Origin: JAHBNG01 sp039028975
GTDB taxonomy: Bacteria > Chloroflexota > Anaerolineae > Caldilineales > Caldilineaceae
Assembly: GCA_039028975.1 (NCBI GenBank)
Contig: JBCCHB010000182.1
Span: forward strand, 1 to 31,687
DNA length: 31,687 bases
Direction of reading: 5' to 3'
Position numbers and translations under genes: made by a program. A model generated the notes under the pieces. That model searched no databases, was not told where the DNA came from, and was given only the letters and a program-made list of their open reading frames with translations. Of the stretch, positions 1-8,269 are shown piece by piece; position 1 is the first letter of the stretch, and each line of letters starts with the position of its first letter.

Positions 1-72
1 ATATCCTCGAGCTGCTTCCAGCGCCACTCGAAATTTCGTTTCCGCACTATACTGTTTCCGTTTGGGTGTCAT
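1..72 (-). CDS. IS3-family transposase OrfA, N-terminal fragment
   Basis: The 24 codons visible begin at an ATG (70-72) and read MTPKRKQYSAETKFRVALEA then ARGY. This is the typical opening of the IS3/IS911 OrfA helix-turn-helix protein (basic start, then K-x-x-Y-S-x-E-x-K-x-x-V-A-L-E-A). OrfA binds the element ends and normally fuses to OrfB by programmed frameshifting to make the active DDE transposase. A GGAGG ribosome binding site sits 6 bases upstream, within the element. The gene runs off the window, so whether it is intact is unknown. Confidence 0.8.
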   Translation of the reverse strand, partial: MTPKRKQYSAETKFRVALEAARGY

Positions 73-133
73 TTTTCCTCCACATGTTTGCTAGATCTTC
101 TATCTTAACATGTGGTCCACTTATTGGGGACCA
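1..133 (-). mobile_element. Left end of an IS3-family insertion sequence (cut by window edge)
   Basis: Read on the minus strand, the element begins TGGTCCCCAATAAGTGGACC at 133, which fits an IS3-family terminal inverted repeat beginning with TG. After about 60 bases it enters a transposase OrfA reading frame. The inner part of the repeat also forms a small palindrome (TGGTCC/GGACCA, 113-133). The rest of the element, including OrfB and the other inverted repeat, lies outside the window, so completeness and the target duplication cannot be judged. Confidence 0.75.
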
Positions 134-206
134 GTATAGAGTGATCATGGAGAAGGGGTAAGGGGATGAGGCAAATATGGCGCAAATCTTTTTCTGGACA
201 TCTATA

Positions 207-340
207 TTTAACATCAAGACCATTCAAATAAGACCGAACAGGGGAGGAGGAGGCACTCTCTTACGCCAGTAGTCTCGGGACGGAGCCGCATTGGAGAACG
301 GCGTAGTCCCCACACGTTATTTGAATGGCCTTGGCTTTAA
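207..340. repeat. Nested inverted repeat, about 134 bp
   Basis: The left arm (207-231) and right arm (317-340) are near-perfect inverted copies; the core ATTCAAATAA pairs with TTATTTGAAT. Inside, TACGCC (262-267) can pair with GGCGTA (300-305) and GGGAC (277-281) with GTCCC (306-310). The structure starts just after the stop of the giant minus-strand gene, so it could fold in that transcript's 3' end. It could instead be a small non-autonomous element. No T-tract typical of an intrinsic terminator follows. Confidence 0.5.
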
Positions 341-360
341 CAGGAGAGTCAAAAGAGCCA

Positions 361-3300
361 TTAATCGTTAATCAAAGGTAGGTATATCTCGTTATCGATG
401 TCTGAGGAGGATGTCGTCGTTGGCGGCGGAGAGGGCACTCTTACTGACTCGACCCCAAATGGAATCGCTGGTAGGATACGTGGCGTTTTGGCTAGTTGCC
501 GATTGTTTGCCGCTTGTACCTGGTTCCCACAACTCTCTCGGATCTCAATCGTACTCTGATACTCTGCGGGCGTGAATCCATCAACTTCAATTTGGAAGAT
601 GCCAGCCTCTTCTGCCATTGCAACGATTTCATCCGCTTCTCCCCCTCCATTCAAGCTGAACCAATAGAGTCCACCTTCCGTAAAATCCGGAGGCCAGATA
701 TAGAGATCGGCATCACCTGATTGAGGTGTGATAATTACATAGAGACATTGAGGTACCTCTAGGTATCGTCGATAGACATGCGTCTCACCTGCCTCAATCG
801 ATTCAGTCGCCTGTTTGTAATGGATGCTTGCTTTGGCTGAATGGGCGGAAATATTACCCGTTTTGTCTGCAACCCACGCCTGTATGTAGCGTAATCCACT
901 GGCTGCATCAAGTTCTAATGGGTACGTCAGTACAGAGGGCAACCACCCCGTCGATTGAACAGGGATCCATAATCCGGCGCTATCATTCCAATGAAGCTCC
1001 AGGTAGAGAGCACTACCCAACTCACCTGAGTTGTCCTGGGCTTCGATTTGAATCTCGATTTGACGGTTATTAGTTTCTTTGGCTCCGTTGTTAATGACGA
1101 GTGCCTCAATTTGGGGTGCTGTTATGTCACCAACGGGTTGGCGGACAGAAATTGTACGGCTGATGACGTTATTGGATTCATCTGTTTCATCGAAGAGATT
1201 ATCTGGATCGATCTCAGCCCAAAGCGTGTATGTACCCTCAGGTGGGTTGTTCCATTGCAGCTTCTCTGTGCTGCCGAAACCACGTACACCGATTACAGGA
1301 ATTTCTGAACGGCCAATTAGCATAGCTTCCCCCGACGCATTATGGAAGAATGTAACTTCCACCGAGGTAATCGATTGCTGACCGCCGCTTCGGCTCACAC
1401 CCAGTCCCATCTCCACGATTTGGCTTGTGTATAATGAGAGAGGGTCTGTCCACAGTCTCTGAGGAGCGGAATATAAATCTCCAACCTGGTTTGGCCCGGG
1501 CGTCACAGGGTCAGGAAGTAGGGGGACGGGAGTATAGGTCGGCGTAAGGGTATTGGTGACAGTCAGAGTAGGCGCTGGAGTGTAAGTCGGCGTATGCGTA
1601 GCAGTCTCAGTCGGTGTATGTGTAGCAGTGTAAGTTGGCATAGGTGTATCGGTAAAGGTCGGCGTGTGTGTAACGGTATCAGTCACGATAGAGCCAGCAG
1701 CCTCAGTCGGTGTAGGCGTATCGGTAAAAGTCAGCGTAGACGTGTAAGTTGGCGTAGATGTAGGAGTGTAAGTTGGTGTAGGCGTATCGGTAAAAGTTGG
1801 CGTAGATGTAGGCGTGTAAGTTGGCGAAGACGTAGCAGTGAAAGTTGGCGTAGGCGTTGGGATGTCGCTACTCATACCCCAATCTGGCAAAGTTGCATTA
1901 GAAATGAGCAATTGTTTACCCGTGCCATCGGCCTGCATCACCCAAATGTCACTACTTCCATCCTTGCTCAAAACAAACAACAGTTGGCTACCATCTGGGG
2001 ACCATGCGGGATATAGACAGTTCTCTATGCCCTGACATTCAGTTAACTTTAATGTTTGGCTGCCATCCTGGCTGTTCATCACAAAGACATTGTGTGGCGA
2101 CTGATAGCCATTGGAATTCTCCGAATGGTGCCAGGCGATCAAATCACCATCTGGAGACCAGCGACCAGCAGCGTCATTGTGGCCATTGCTTGTCAAGCGG
2201 ACCTCACTTGAACCATCCAATAGGGACGTGTAAATCTCCTCTGTTGGGGACCAACTTCCTGCCTGCCGGGTAAAGAGCATATGTCCATTCTTGTGGAGAT
2301 CAACCTGATATGTATTCCTGCCATGATCGATTACATCCGTCGGTGTGCCGTCTAACGTAACATCGACTAGTTTGGATCGTCCTGTACCCAATGGTTGACT
2401 ATAACGAATCTTGCTGCCATCTGGGTGCCAACCGATCTGTCCAAGACTGTATGCAGTTGGATTATTATTCGTTAAGTGGCGTGGATTTGTCCCATCTGCT
2501 TGCATTACCCAAAGTTCCCATGTGCCCGAACGATTGGAGACAAAAGCAATTTGCGTGCCGTCAGGTGACATTCTGGGATGGAGATCTGAGGCGGTGTGGG
2601 ATGTTAACTGAATCGTCCCGCTACCGTTGTTCTTTGCGGACCAAATGTCTGAATTTCCGGAGCGGTTGGAGGCAAAGAGGATTGTGGTTTCTGATGTAGA
2701 TGTATCTGTAGGGGTAGGAGAGGGAGTAGCAGTAGAGGCATCAACCATCGTCGTAAAATGCCATAGTGGTCCCTCTGTCGTTGCATCGTCACTATCTTGC
2801 GCAATCACTTTCCAATAATACGTCGTGTTCGAAGATAAATTATCCAAAGTGAATTGGGTGTTGGATGTGTTTCCAACCAGAGATAATGACGAAGCAGTTG
2901 CCCCTGTATAGATTGCATAATCGACGATACCGCCATCAGGATCACCACCTGTCCAGGATAGAATCAGTGAGGTTGGCTGTCCTACACTTTCATTTTGTGG
3001 GTTGGGTAAAGATGGTGCAAATGGTGGTGCGTTAGGCGGATTCACGACAATAAACGCACCATTTTCAACTTCTCGATTGTTCCCGTTGGCATCCGCAGCT
3101 ACTATATCAACATAATAGAACCCTGACGTAAATCCTGTAGAATCCCACTGAGCAGAAAAATCATCTTGCTCGCTATTCACAAGATCAGTAGAGAAAACAT
3201 CAGTCTCGTCGGGATTCTGCCAATTTGCTTTTACAGAGGTCAGATCAATGCCACTAGAATCAGAAATATTTGCAACAAGGGTAAAGATATTTCCAACACG

Positions 3301-6300
3301 GCCTGCCATTGGTGAAACGTGAACTGAACTGATAATCGGTGGCATGGTATCAACTTGACGGGTGATGGAAAGGGCATAATTTGCTTCATTGCCGTTACCA
3401 TCGGTGGCATCAATCCTGATTTTATTATCGCCGGGGATTAAATCCACCTGACGAGTGAATTGACCTTGTGCATCCAGCGTTAACGAGGAGGGGGTGCCGT
3501 TGTTGATCGAGAGCTTAGCGTCGGCAACGCTATATTGATCTATAATACTACCCGCTATGATAATACCAGCCTCATTTGTCTGATTAGTATCCTGATGCGA
3601 GGTAATCGAAATGGTCGGTCCCTGGTAATCAGCGGGAGCAAATAGGGCAATTTGGATCGTTTCCAGGGTAGCAGCCAAGGTGCCAGTTGATGGCTCCCAA
3701 GCCAATTGTGTGACTTGACCATACCCTGTAGTTTGACGGTTTTCTGCAGCAGTTAATGTTTGCCAGATGTGAATTTCTCCATTGGCTCCTGAGCCTTCTC
3801 CGCTCGCTATGGTACTTCCGTCGTTCGAAATGAATATGACTCCAGCGGCATCACCTGAATGATTGGTAAAAATCGGATATGCTTGCCAAGTTGAGGAATT
3901 ATAAACTGTTACTGCCCCACCGGTACCGGCTTCATAACCAACAGCTAGCTTCGTATCATCGGGTGACCAGGCAACTGTCATCGCATCATCACTATTTCCG
4001 GTTAAATCCTGGTGGAAGATTTGCTCTCCGCTAATATTCCAAACGAATAAGTTACCTTCGGTTGTTACCGCAGCAATTTTGTCGCGCGCTGAATTGACGA
4101 CCATATCAAAGAATTGAGTCCCGATATTTGCAAGTGTACCTTGATAGGCGAGAGTCGATGCGGAATATCTCGCCAGTACCCCTGTATCGTCAGCAACAAT
4201 CAGTGTGTTCAGATCGAGCCAATCCACGGAAACGATGTCATCTAGATGTCCACCGTCATTGATCCAATCTTTGTGCGAATTCGTGCTGCAAGTAGACAGA
4301 TTATTAAACACAGTCAGCCAGCCATTATCAATCCCCACGGCCAGCTTTGTGTTATCAGGAGAAAAACGCACGCTATTGGCATCTCGCTCAACCTCAACCT
4401 TGCAGCGAATCGACCAGTCAGACGCGTTCCAAACATGGACATAATTGTTTTCACTACCAGCAGCCAGCAAAGCGCCATCCGGTGAAAAATCGACACTGAG
4501 CATCGGCTCAGAAGTATTGAGGGTTTTGAATGATTGTAATTGGGGTACTGGACCGACTTGTAGATAAAAAGTGGCTGATTGGCGCACACCAAGCGCTTCT
4601 GCTGTGACCACAGTCGCACCAGAGGTAGATGTTTGCAGCATGGTCGCAGCCCCTCCTTGACTTCCCGTTTCATCACATTGGGGCGATACGCTTGTGTTAG
4701 CCAGGCTGGTTTCAAAGCAAACATCCGCTCCATTAAGCGGTACACCATTTTGCATGACAACAGCTTCTACTGTGTAGTCCACCGATGTGTATCCACCGAA
4801 ACGTTTATATGCCGTTAAATTGATTTCGAGATTGGAGGGATTATCTACGTTAATTGTGGTTTGCCCGGAGATACCATTCGTTGTTTCTGCATAAAGAGTG
4901 GCCAATCCACTACTTGCTGGCGTATACAGAAGCGAGGCTTGACCATCGGCATCGCTGGTTTCACAACCAAAGCCACAAGAACCTTCACTAAATACACCTG
5001 GATGGAGCGTATGAAAACGTACTTCTTCACCTGGTTTGGAATTACCATTGACATCTACGACTGAGGCGGTGAGGGAAGTCGGATTATGAATGTTAACGTT
5101 GTCAGGAGACGCTATGAGCGATAGGCCAGATGGTCCAAGGGGAGATAAATTTTTCCATATGTCTGCTGTCCCTAATGCTGCCGATTGGGTATCCCGCAAG
5201 GTATATCCTGCCAGTATAAATGCTTTCTTGTTGCCAAACGCATTATCCACTGCCTGGGCTAACGCATCTCCTTCTTGTTGTAGGTTATCAGGAACAAGTC
5301 CTTGTTGAATCAGTGCCTTGACTAATGGATTAACCAGTTTGCCGCCTATGAGCACCGTATCCATATTAGAAGCGACTTGCGCAAGGTCGGCGTAGTTGTT
5401 TTCTTCAACTAGATGTCTGTTTACAGTAGAGATTCCAATGCCTAGAGCAACATCTTTGGCAATGTCTGCATCTGCTCGAGCGTAGATAATTGCTGCGTTC
5501 TGCTTATCAAAACCGGTCATATCACCAACTAATTCTGGAGCCACGTAAAAGAGGTTGTTGACATAACTCTTGGGAATAGCCACTTCTCCTGACTGTTCGT
5601 ATACGAAAACTTCCATGCCATAACTGCCGTACCTGCCTGATGGTGCTGTAAACTGTACGGTTGCCCTAGTTGGGTCTGTAGTCCCCCACGAAAGGCTAAG
5701 TGGCTCGTTGTCAGGCGTTAACCATTTGGCCACAGCGATAGGATTAGTTAAACTATTGGATGACCATTCTATAGTAACATTGGCTGTTTCACCAGGGTGT
5801 AAGAAATTCTTGTCTGGTGTTATGTCAGTAATATGGCCCTTGCCTGCAATAATGACAGGAACGAAGAAAGTTCGTGAATGATCCACATTATTGACTCGCC
5901 ACTGTGCAGTTATGGGAAATTTGATTCGTTTGGAGTCTGCGTCATTGGCTGTGAGCCAATTTTCAGGTATGGATACATCTATCAATAGCTCCAGTGATTG
6001 AGCTGCAGAAATTGCCCCCACCATCGTGCCGGTAAATGCAATATTGCCCTCCCCACTGCCACTGGCAATCATCAAATTTTCCACAGGGTACGCGTATTCG
6101 TTATCAGCCACCAGTCTAATGGATGTGGTATTTCCTACCATTACTTGGGGGCTTTGATTCGGGATGGCTATTTGAAGCAATCGGTTTGAATCCTGAGCAA
6201 GCAGCGCTTCTAAAGCACCTTGATGTCCACTTTCGAGTAGCGGGATCTCTTGTAGATACGTTTGGAATCTGGATTTGTAGTCGTTACTCTCATGTACTTG

Positions 6301-7620
6301 AGTGTTGTAGTCATGCTTTAATTCTTGAACCGCGGTTGAAGTAGCCCCACCAGCCCAGGCGGTGACCTCATCTACATGAGCTCTAACACGTTCCAAATGA
6401 GCTAGCTGGACGGCAAAATGTTCGGCAAGTAAGGGGTGGAATACATGAGCATAAATGAAAATAAATTCATCTTGTGCTTTTAGCAGCTCGTCTTGTTTCG
6501 CGTACATATTTCCAGAACTCTGTTTTAGTTCAATGATTCTGCTGCCAAGCTTGACAAGATCGCCAGCAACAAGACTAAGGGCCTCTGAGTGAGCATCATG
6601 GAGCCAGGCAAATTGTCTTTTTTGGGTTTGGAGATCGGTCCAATGAAGTAGTTCATCAAATATCCAATCCTCCGCGAGTTGTGTTGCAATGCCCAAAGAC
6701 AAACCAGCTATTTCATTCCTGAATTTTATCTTCTCCGTGCCAGCTTTAATTGTGTCTCCTATTTTTATGGCCTCCTTATACGTGCGAAGCACTTTACCTG
6801 CGTTATACCAATCTTTTACATGTTCAACACCTTCCTTGATTCGAAAAAGAGCTTCTAGATCGGGGAGATCGGTCAGAAATGTCATATTTTGAAAAGTCTC
6901 AAGTTGCCCACCATAGATGGCCTGAGCGAAAATTAGACTTTGGATTTCATGTTGGTTTATCCCCTCCAATCTTCCTTGCTCATAGAGAAACTCAATGCCG
7001 CTGGAAATTGTCCCCAATGCGCTTGCTCCACCAGTCACTTTGAGTGTTAGCACTTCCTTGGCTCCCCAAAACGCTGCATCCCCCATAAAGACACGCTCAA
7101 CCTTTCGCTTTGAAAAAATGCGAAGACCAGGGATCAGTGCTTTGGTGAACTTATTACTCCACCAATTATCTAGTTGATAGTGTCTTCGAATTGGAATCAA
7201 CTCTGCTTCAATTAGCGAGTCGCTAATTTGTATTACTCGATTAGTCGCAATTGACTGAAAAATCAATTTAGCTAATGCTGGATCTTCTACGAAGTTGTTA
7301 ATGTTCGCTTCGTTATAACTTTGGTTCGCTTCGTTATGACTTTTAAACGGTAAAATAACAATTGACTCCTCACCCGCTCCTGTTTTTTTGAATCTGCAGG
7401 TCATATACTTTTGCCCGAATAGAGCAATGTGGTCGGGACAATTAATTAAATTACCATATAGATTTTGTATCGGGTCTTCAGTCTGGGTAAAAGCGCGTTG
7501 AGCATTGTATGGCACAACTATGCCAATTAGTAGCCCAATTATTACGATGTGGTAAAGATATTTTTGGCTTAATAGTGGCTGATTTTCATAAAATTTAGTT
7601 ATTTTTATTTGATTCGACAT
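361..7620 (-). CDS. Giant exported protein with Ig-like, WD40, TolB-type propeller, CARDB and PPC-like domains
   Basis: This 2419-residue protein starts at ATG 7620 with a hydrophobic export segment (about residues 22-40). Visible regions, approximately in order: a helical part to about 700; an invasin Big_1-type Ig domain (about 830-925); a WD40 propeller with repeated SPD-x3-LA-x-G motifs (about 1027-1330); Ig-like domains; a fibronectin III-like domain (about 1530-1624); a TolB/PD40 propeller with repeated SPDG and W-x-MQADGT motifs (about 1644-1917); a Pro/Thr linker (about 1921-2040); a CARDB-like adhesion domain ending E-S-N-N-V (about 2047-2160); an Ig-like domain; and a pre-peptidase-like domain (about 2270-2364). 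It ends IYLPLIND, a C-terminus seen on Chloroflexota exported proteins. No catalytic domain was recognised, so a surface adhesion or scaffold role is inferred. No ribosome binding site of note precedes the start. Confidence 0.85.
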   Translation of the reverse strand: MSNQIKITKFYENQPLLSQKYLYHIVIIGLLIGIVVPYNAQRAFTQTEDPIQNLYGNLINCPDHIALFGQKYMTCRFKKTGAGEESIVILPFKSHNEANQSYNEANINNFVEDPALAKLIFQSIATNRVIQISDSLIEAELIPIRRHYQLDNWWSNKFTKALIPGLRIFSKRKVERVFMGDAAFWGAKEVLTLKVTGGASALGTISSGIEFLYEQGRLEGINQHEIQSLIFAQAIYGGQLETFQNMTFLTDLPDLEALFRIKEGVEHVKDWYNAGKVLRTYKEAIKIGDTIKAGTEKIKFRNEIAGLSLGIATQLAEDWIFDELLHWTDLQTQKRQFAWLHDAHSEALSLVAGDLVKLGSRIIELKQSSGNMYAKQDELLKAQDEFIFIYAHVFHPLLAEHFAVQLAHLERVRAHVDEVTAWAGGATSTAVQELKHDYNTQVHESNDYKSRFQTYLQEIPLLESGHQGALEALLAQDSNRLLQIAIPNQSPQVMVGNTTSIRLVADNEYAYPVENLMIASGSGEGNIAFTGTMVGAISAAQSLELLIDVSIPENWLTANDADSKRIKFPITAQWRVNNVDHSRTFFVPVIIAGKGHITDITPDKNFLHPGETANVTIEWSSNSLTNPIAVAKWLTPDNEPLSLSWGTTDPTRATVQFTAPSGRYGSYGMEVFVYEQSGEVAIPKSYVNNLFYVAPELVGDMTGFDKQNAAIIYARADADIAKDVALGIGISTVNRHLVEENNYADLAQVASNMDTVLIGGKLVNPLVKALIQQGLVPDNLQQEGDALAQAVDNAFGNKKAFILAGYTLRDTQSAALGTADIWKNLSPLGPSGLSLIASPDNVNIHNPTSLTASVVDVNGNSKPGEEVRFHTLHPGVFSEGSCGFGCETSDADGQASLLYTPASSGLATLYAETTNGISGQTTINVDNPSNLEINLTAYKRFGGYTSVDYTVEAVVMQNGVPLNGADVCFETSLANTSVSPQCDETGSQGGAATMLQTSTSGATVVTAEALGVRQSATFYLQVGPVPQLQSFKTLNTSEPMLSVDFSPDGALLAAGSENNYVHVWNASDWSIRCKVEVERDANSVRFSPDNTKLAVGIDNGWLTVFNNLSTCSTNSHKDWINDGGHLDDIVSVDWLDLNTLIVADDTGVLARYSASTLAYQGTLANIGTQFFDMVVNSARDKIAAVTTEGNLFVWNISGEQIFHQDLTGNSDDAMTVAWSPDDTKLAVGYEAGTGGAVTVYNSSTWQAYPIFTNHSGDAAGVIFISNDGSTIASGEGSGANGEIHIWQTLTAAENRQTTGYGQVTQLAWEPSTGTLAATLETIQIALFAPADYQGPTISITSHQDTNQTNEAGIIIAGSIIDQYSVADAKLSINNGTPSSLTLDAQGQFTRQVDLIPGDNKIRIDATDGNGNEANYALSITRQVDTMPPIISSVHVSPMAGRVGNIFTLVANISDSSGIDLTSVKANWQNPDETDVFSTDLVNSEQDDFSAQWDSTGFTSGFYYVDIVAADANGNNREVENGAFIVVNPPNAPPFAPSLPNPQNESVGQPTSLILSWTGGDPDGGIVDYAIYTGATASSLSLVGNTSNTQFTLDNLSSNTTYYWKVIAQDSDDATTEGPLWHFTTMVDASTATPSPTPTDTSTSETTILFASNRSGNSDIWSAKNNGSGTIQLTSHTASDLHPRMSPDGTQIAFVSNRSGTWELWVMQADGTNPRHLTNNNPTAYSLGQIGWHPDGSKIRYSQPLGTGRSKLVDVTLDGTPTDVIDHGRNTYQVDLHKNGHMLFTRQAGSWSPTEEIYTSLLDGSSEVRLTSNGHNDAAGRWSPDGDLIAWHHSENSNGYQSPHNVFVMNSQDGSQTLKLTECQGIENCLYPAWSPDGSQLLFVLSKDGSSDIWVMQADGTGKQLLISNATLPDWGMSSDIPTPTPTFTATSSPTYTPTSTPTFTDTPTPTYTPTSTPTYTSTLTFTDTPTPTEAAGSIVTDTVTHTPTFTDTPMPTYTATHTPTETATHTPTYTPAPTLTVTNTLTPTYTPVPLLPDPVTPGPNQVGDLYSAPQRLWTDPLSLYTSQIVEMGLGVSRSGGQQSITSVEVTFFHNASGEAMLIGRSEIPVIGVRGFGSTEKLQWNNPPEGTYTLWAEIDPDNLFDETDESNNVISRTISVRQPVGDITAPQIEALVINNGAKETNNRQIEIQIEAQDNSGELGSALYLELHWNDSAGLWIPVQSTGWLPSVLTYPLELDAASGLRYIQAWVADKTGNISAHSAKASIHYKQATESIEAGETHVYRRYLEVPQCLYVIITPQSGDADLYIWPPDFTEGGLYWFSLNGGGEADEIVAMAEEAGIFQIEVDGFTPAEYQSTIEIRESCGNQVQAANNRQLAKTPRILPAIPFGVESVRVPSPPPTTTSSSDIDNEIYLPLIND
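1500..1862 (-). repeat. Coding tandem repeat: Pro/Thr-rich linker
   Basis: Within the giant gene, degenerate 6- to 12-base units encode alternating Thr-Pro steps (for example PTPTYTPTSTPTYT) over about 120 residues between the TolB-like propeller and the CARDB-like domain. Such linkers are flexible, extracellular and often glycosylated. A shorter Ser/Thr/Pro stretch occurs near 2690-2745 between the fibronectin-like and TolB-like regions. Slippage could change its length between strains. Confidence 0.85.
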
Positions 7621-8269
7621 GATTTATGCCTTCTTCCATCAATAAGGAACCGATAATAGTATTACTGGTCGTAGTGGTAAATTAACATCACTGCATGAGA
7701 GGAACAATGCTAATTTGTGGGAAGTCTGGAAATACCTTTACGCAATGCACTGGACGATCACGGTGATGGATTTGTCTACACATGGGTGCCACTTGCCAGT
7801 GCTGCGGGTTGGGAGCCAGAGAACTTTGGCTGTTTATTGGAATTTGTCTATGAGCTTCTAATCCATGTGGCCTGGAAGCAAAAAGCTCTGTTCGGAAATG
7901 TGACATCCACCGCAGGCAGGACACTTGGGTGGCAATGTGTGGGGCAGTGGTGCGCGGTCGATCATAATACATACTCCTAACTTCTGTTGATACAAATTGA
8001 GATTCCACAATCGCTGAAATAGGAAAATGCCGTTGGCCATCCCCTATTTCCAGTAAATCACACTTTCGGTGGAGAATCTATGGTGCTAGCATCTCAATTC
8101 TGAGGTGTCAGCACCTCAACTTGCTATGAGCCGACGGAGGAAACCTCAATCCGCTCTCTAACAAACTCGCTGTACTGTTCGGGCAGCAAAATTAAAAGGA
8201 GAGGCTTGCCAACAAAAGCGCTTTCTGCAGGATTGAGCTACGGAGCTGAGTACAAAAAGTGAGCGGGGC
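7621..8269. other. Intergenic region, 649 bp, no supported gene
   Basis: It lies between the start of the giant gene and the stop of the FG-GAP gene, so it must hold the giant gene's promoter. Short open frames exist on both strands. One (7858-8040, minus) contains CPACGGCHIS, which resembles half of a zinc ribbon as in IS1-type transposases, but it stops at once and has no second Cys pair. A 7-bp hairpin with a TCAG loop (8101-8118) lies downstream of the FG-GAP stop, without a T-tract. GTATTACTGGTCGTAGTGG at 7659 weakly resembles the TATACTGG-type motif found elsewhere in the window. Confidence 0.5.
8101..8118. terminator. Small hairpin downstream of the FG-GAP gene
   Basis: TGAGGTG (8101-8107) pairs perfectly with CACCTCA (8112-8118) around a TCAG loop. 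It lies about 150 bases past the minus-strand stop at 8270. There is no T-tract on either strand, so it is a weak terminator candidate and could equally be a protein-binding palindrome. Confidence 0.25.

Noticed and set aside
1594..2016. 140-codon plus-strand frame inside the giant gene, Arg/Ser/Cys-rich
   Set aside because: It is the opposite-strand shadow of the Pro/Thr repeat coding region.
7717..7851. Plus-strand frame reading YLYAMHWTITVM, reminiscent of a potassium-channel pore helix
   Set aside because: The selectivity-filter sequence does not follow in any frame and there are no flanking membrane helices; probably chance.
7858..8040. Short minus-strand frame with CPACGGCHIS, like half of an IS1-type zinc ribbon
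   Set aside because: It stops 11 codons after the motif and the second Cys pair is not found in any frame. Too little to call a transposase remnant.
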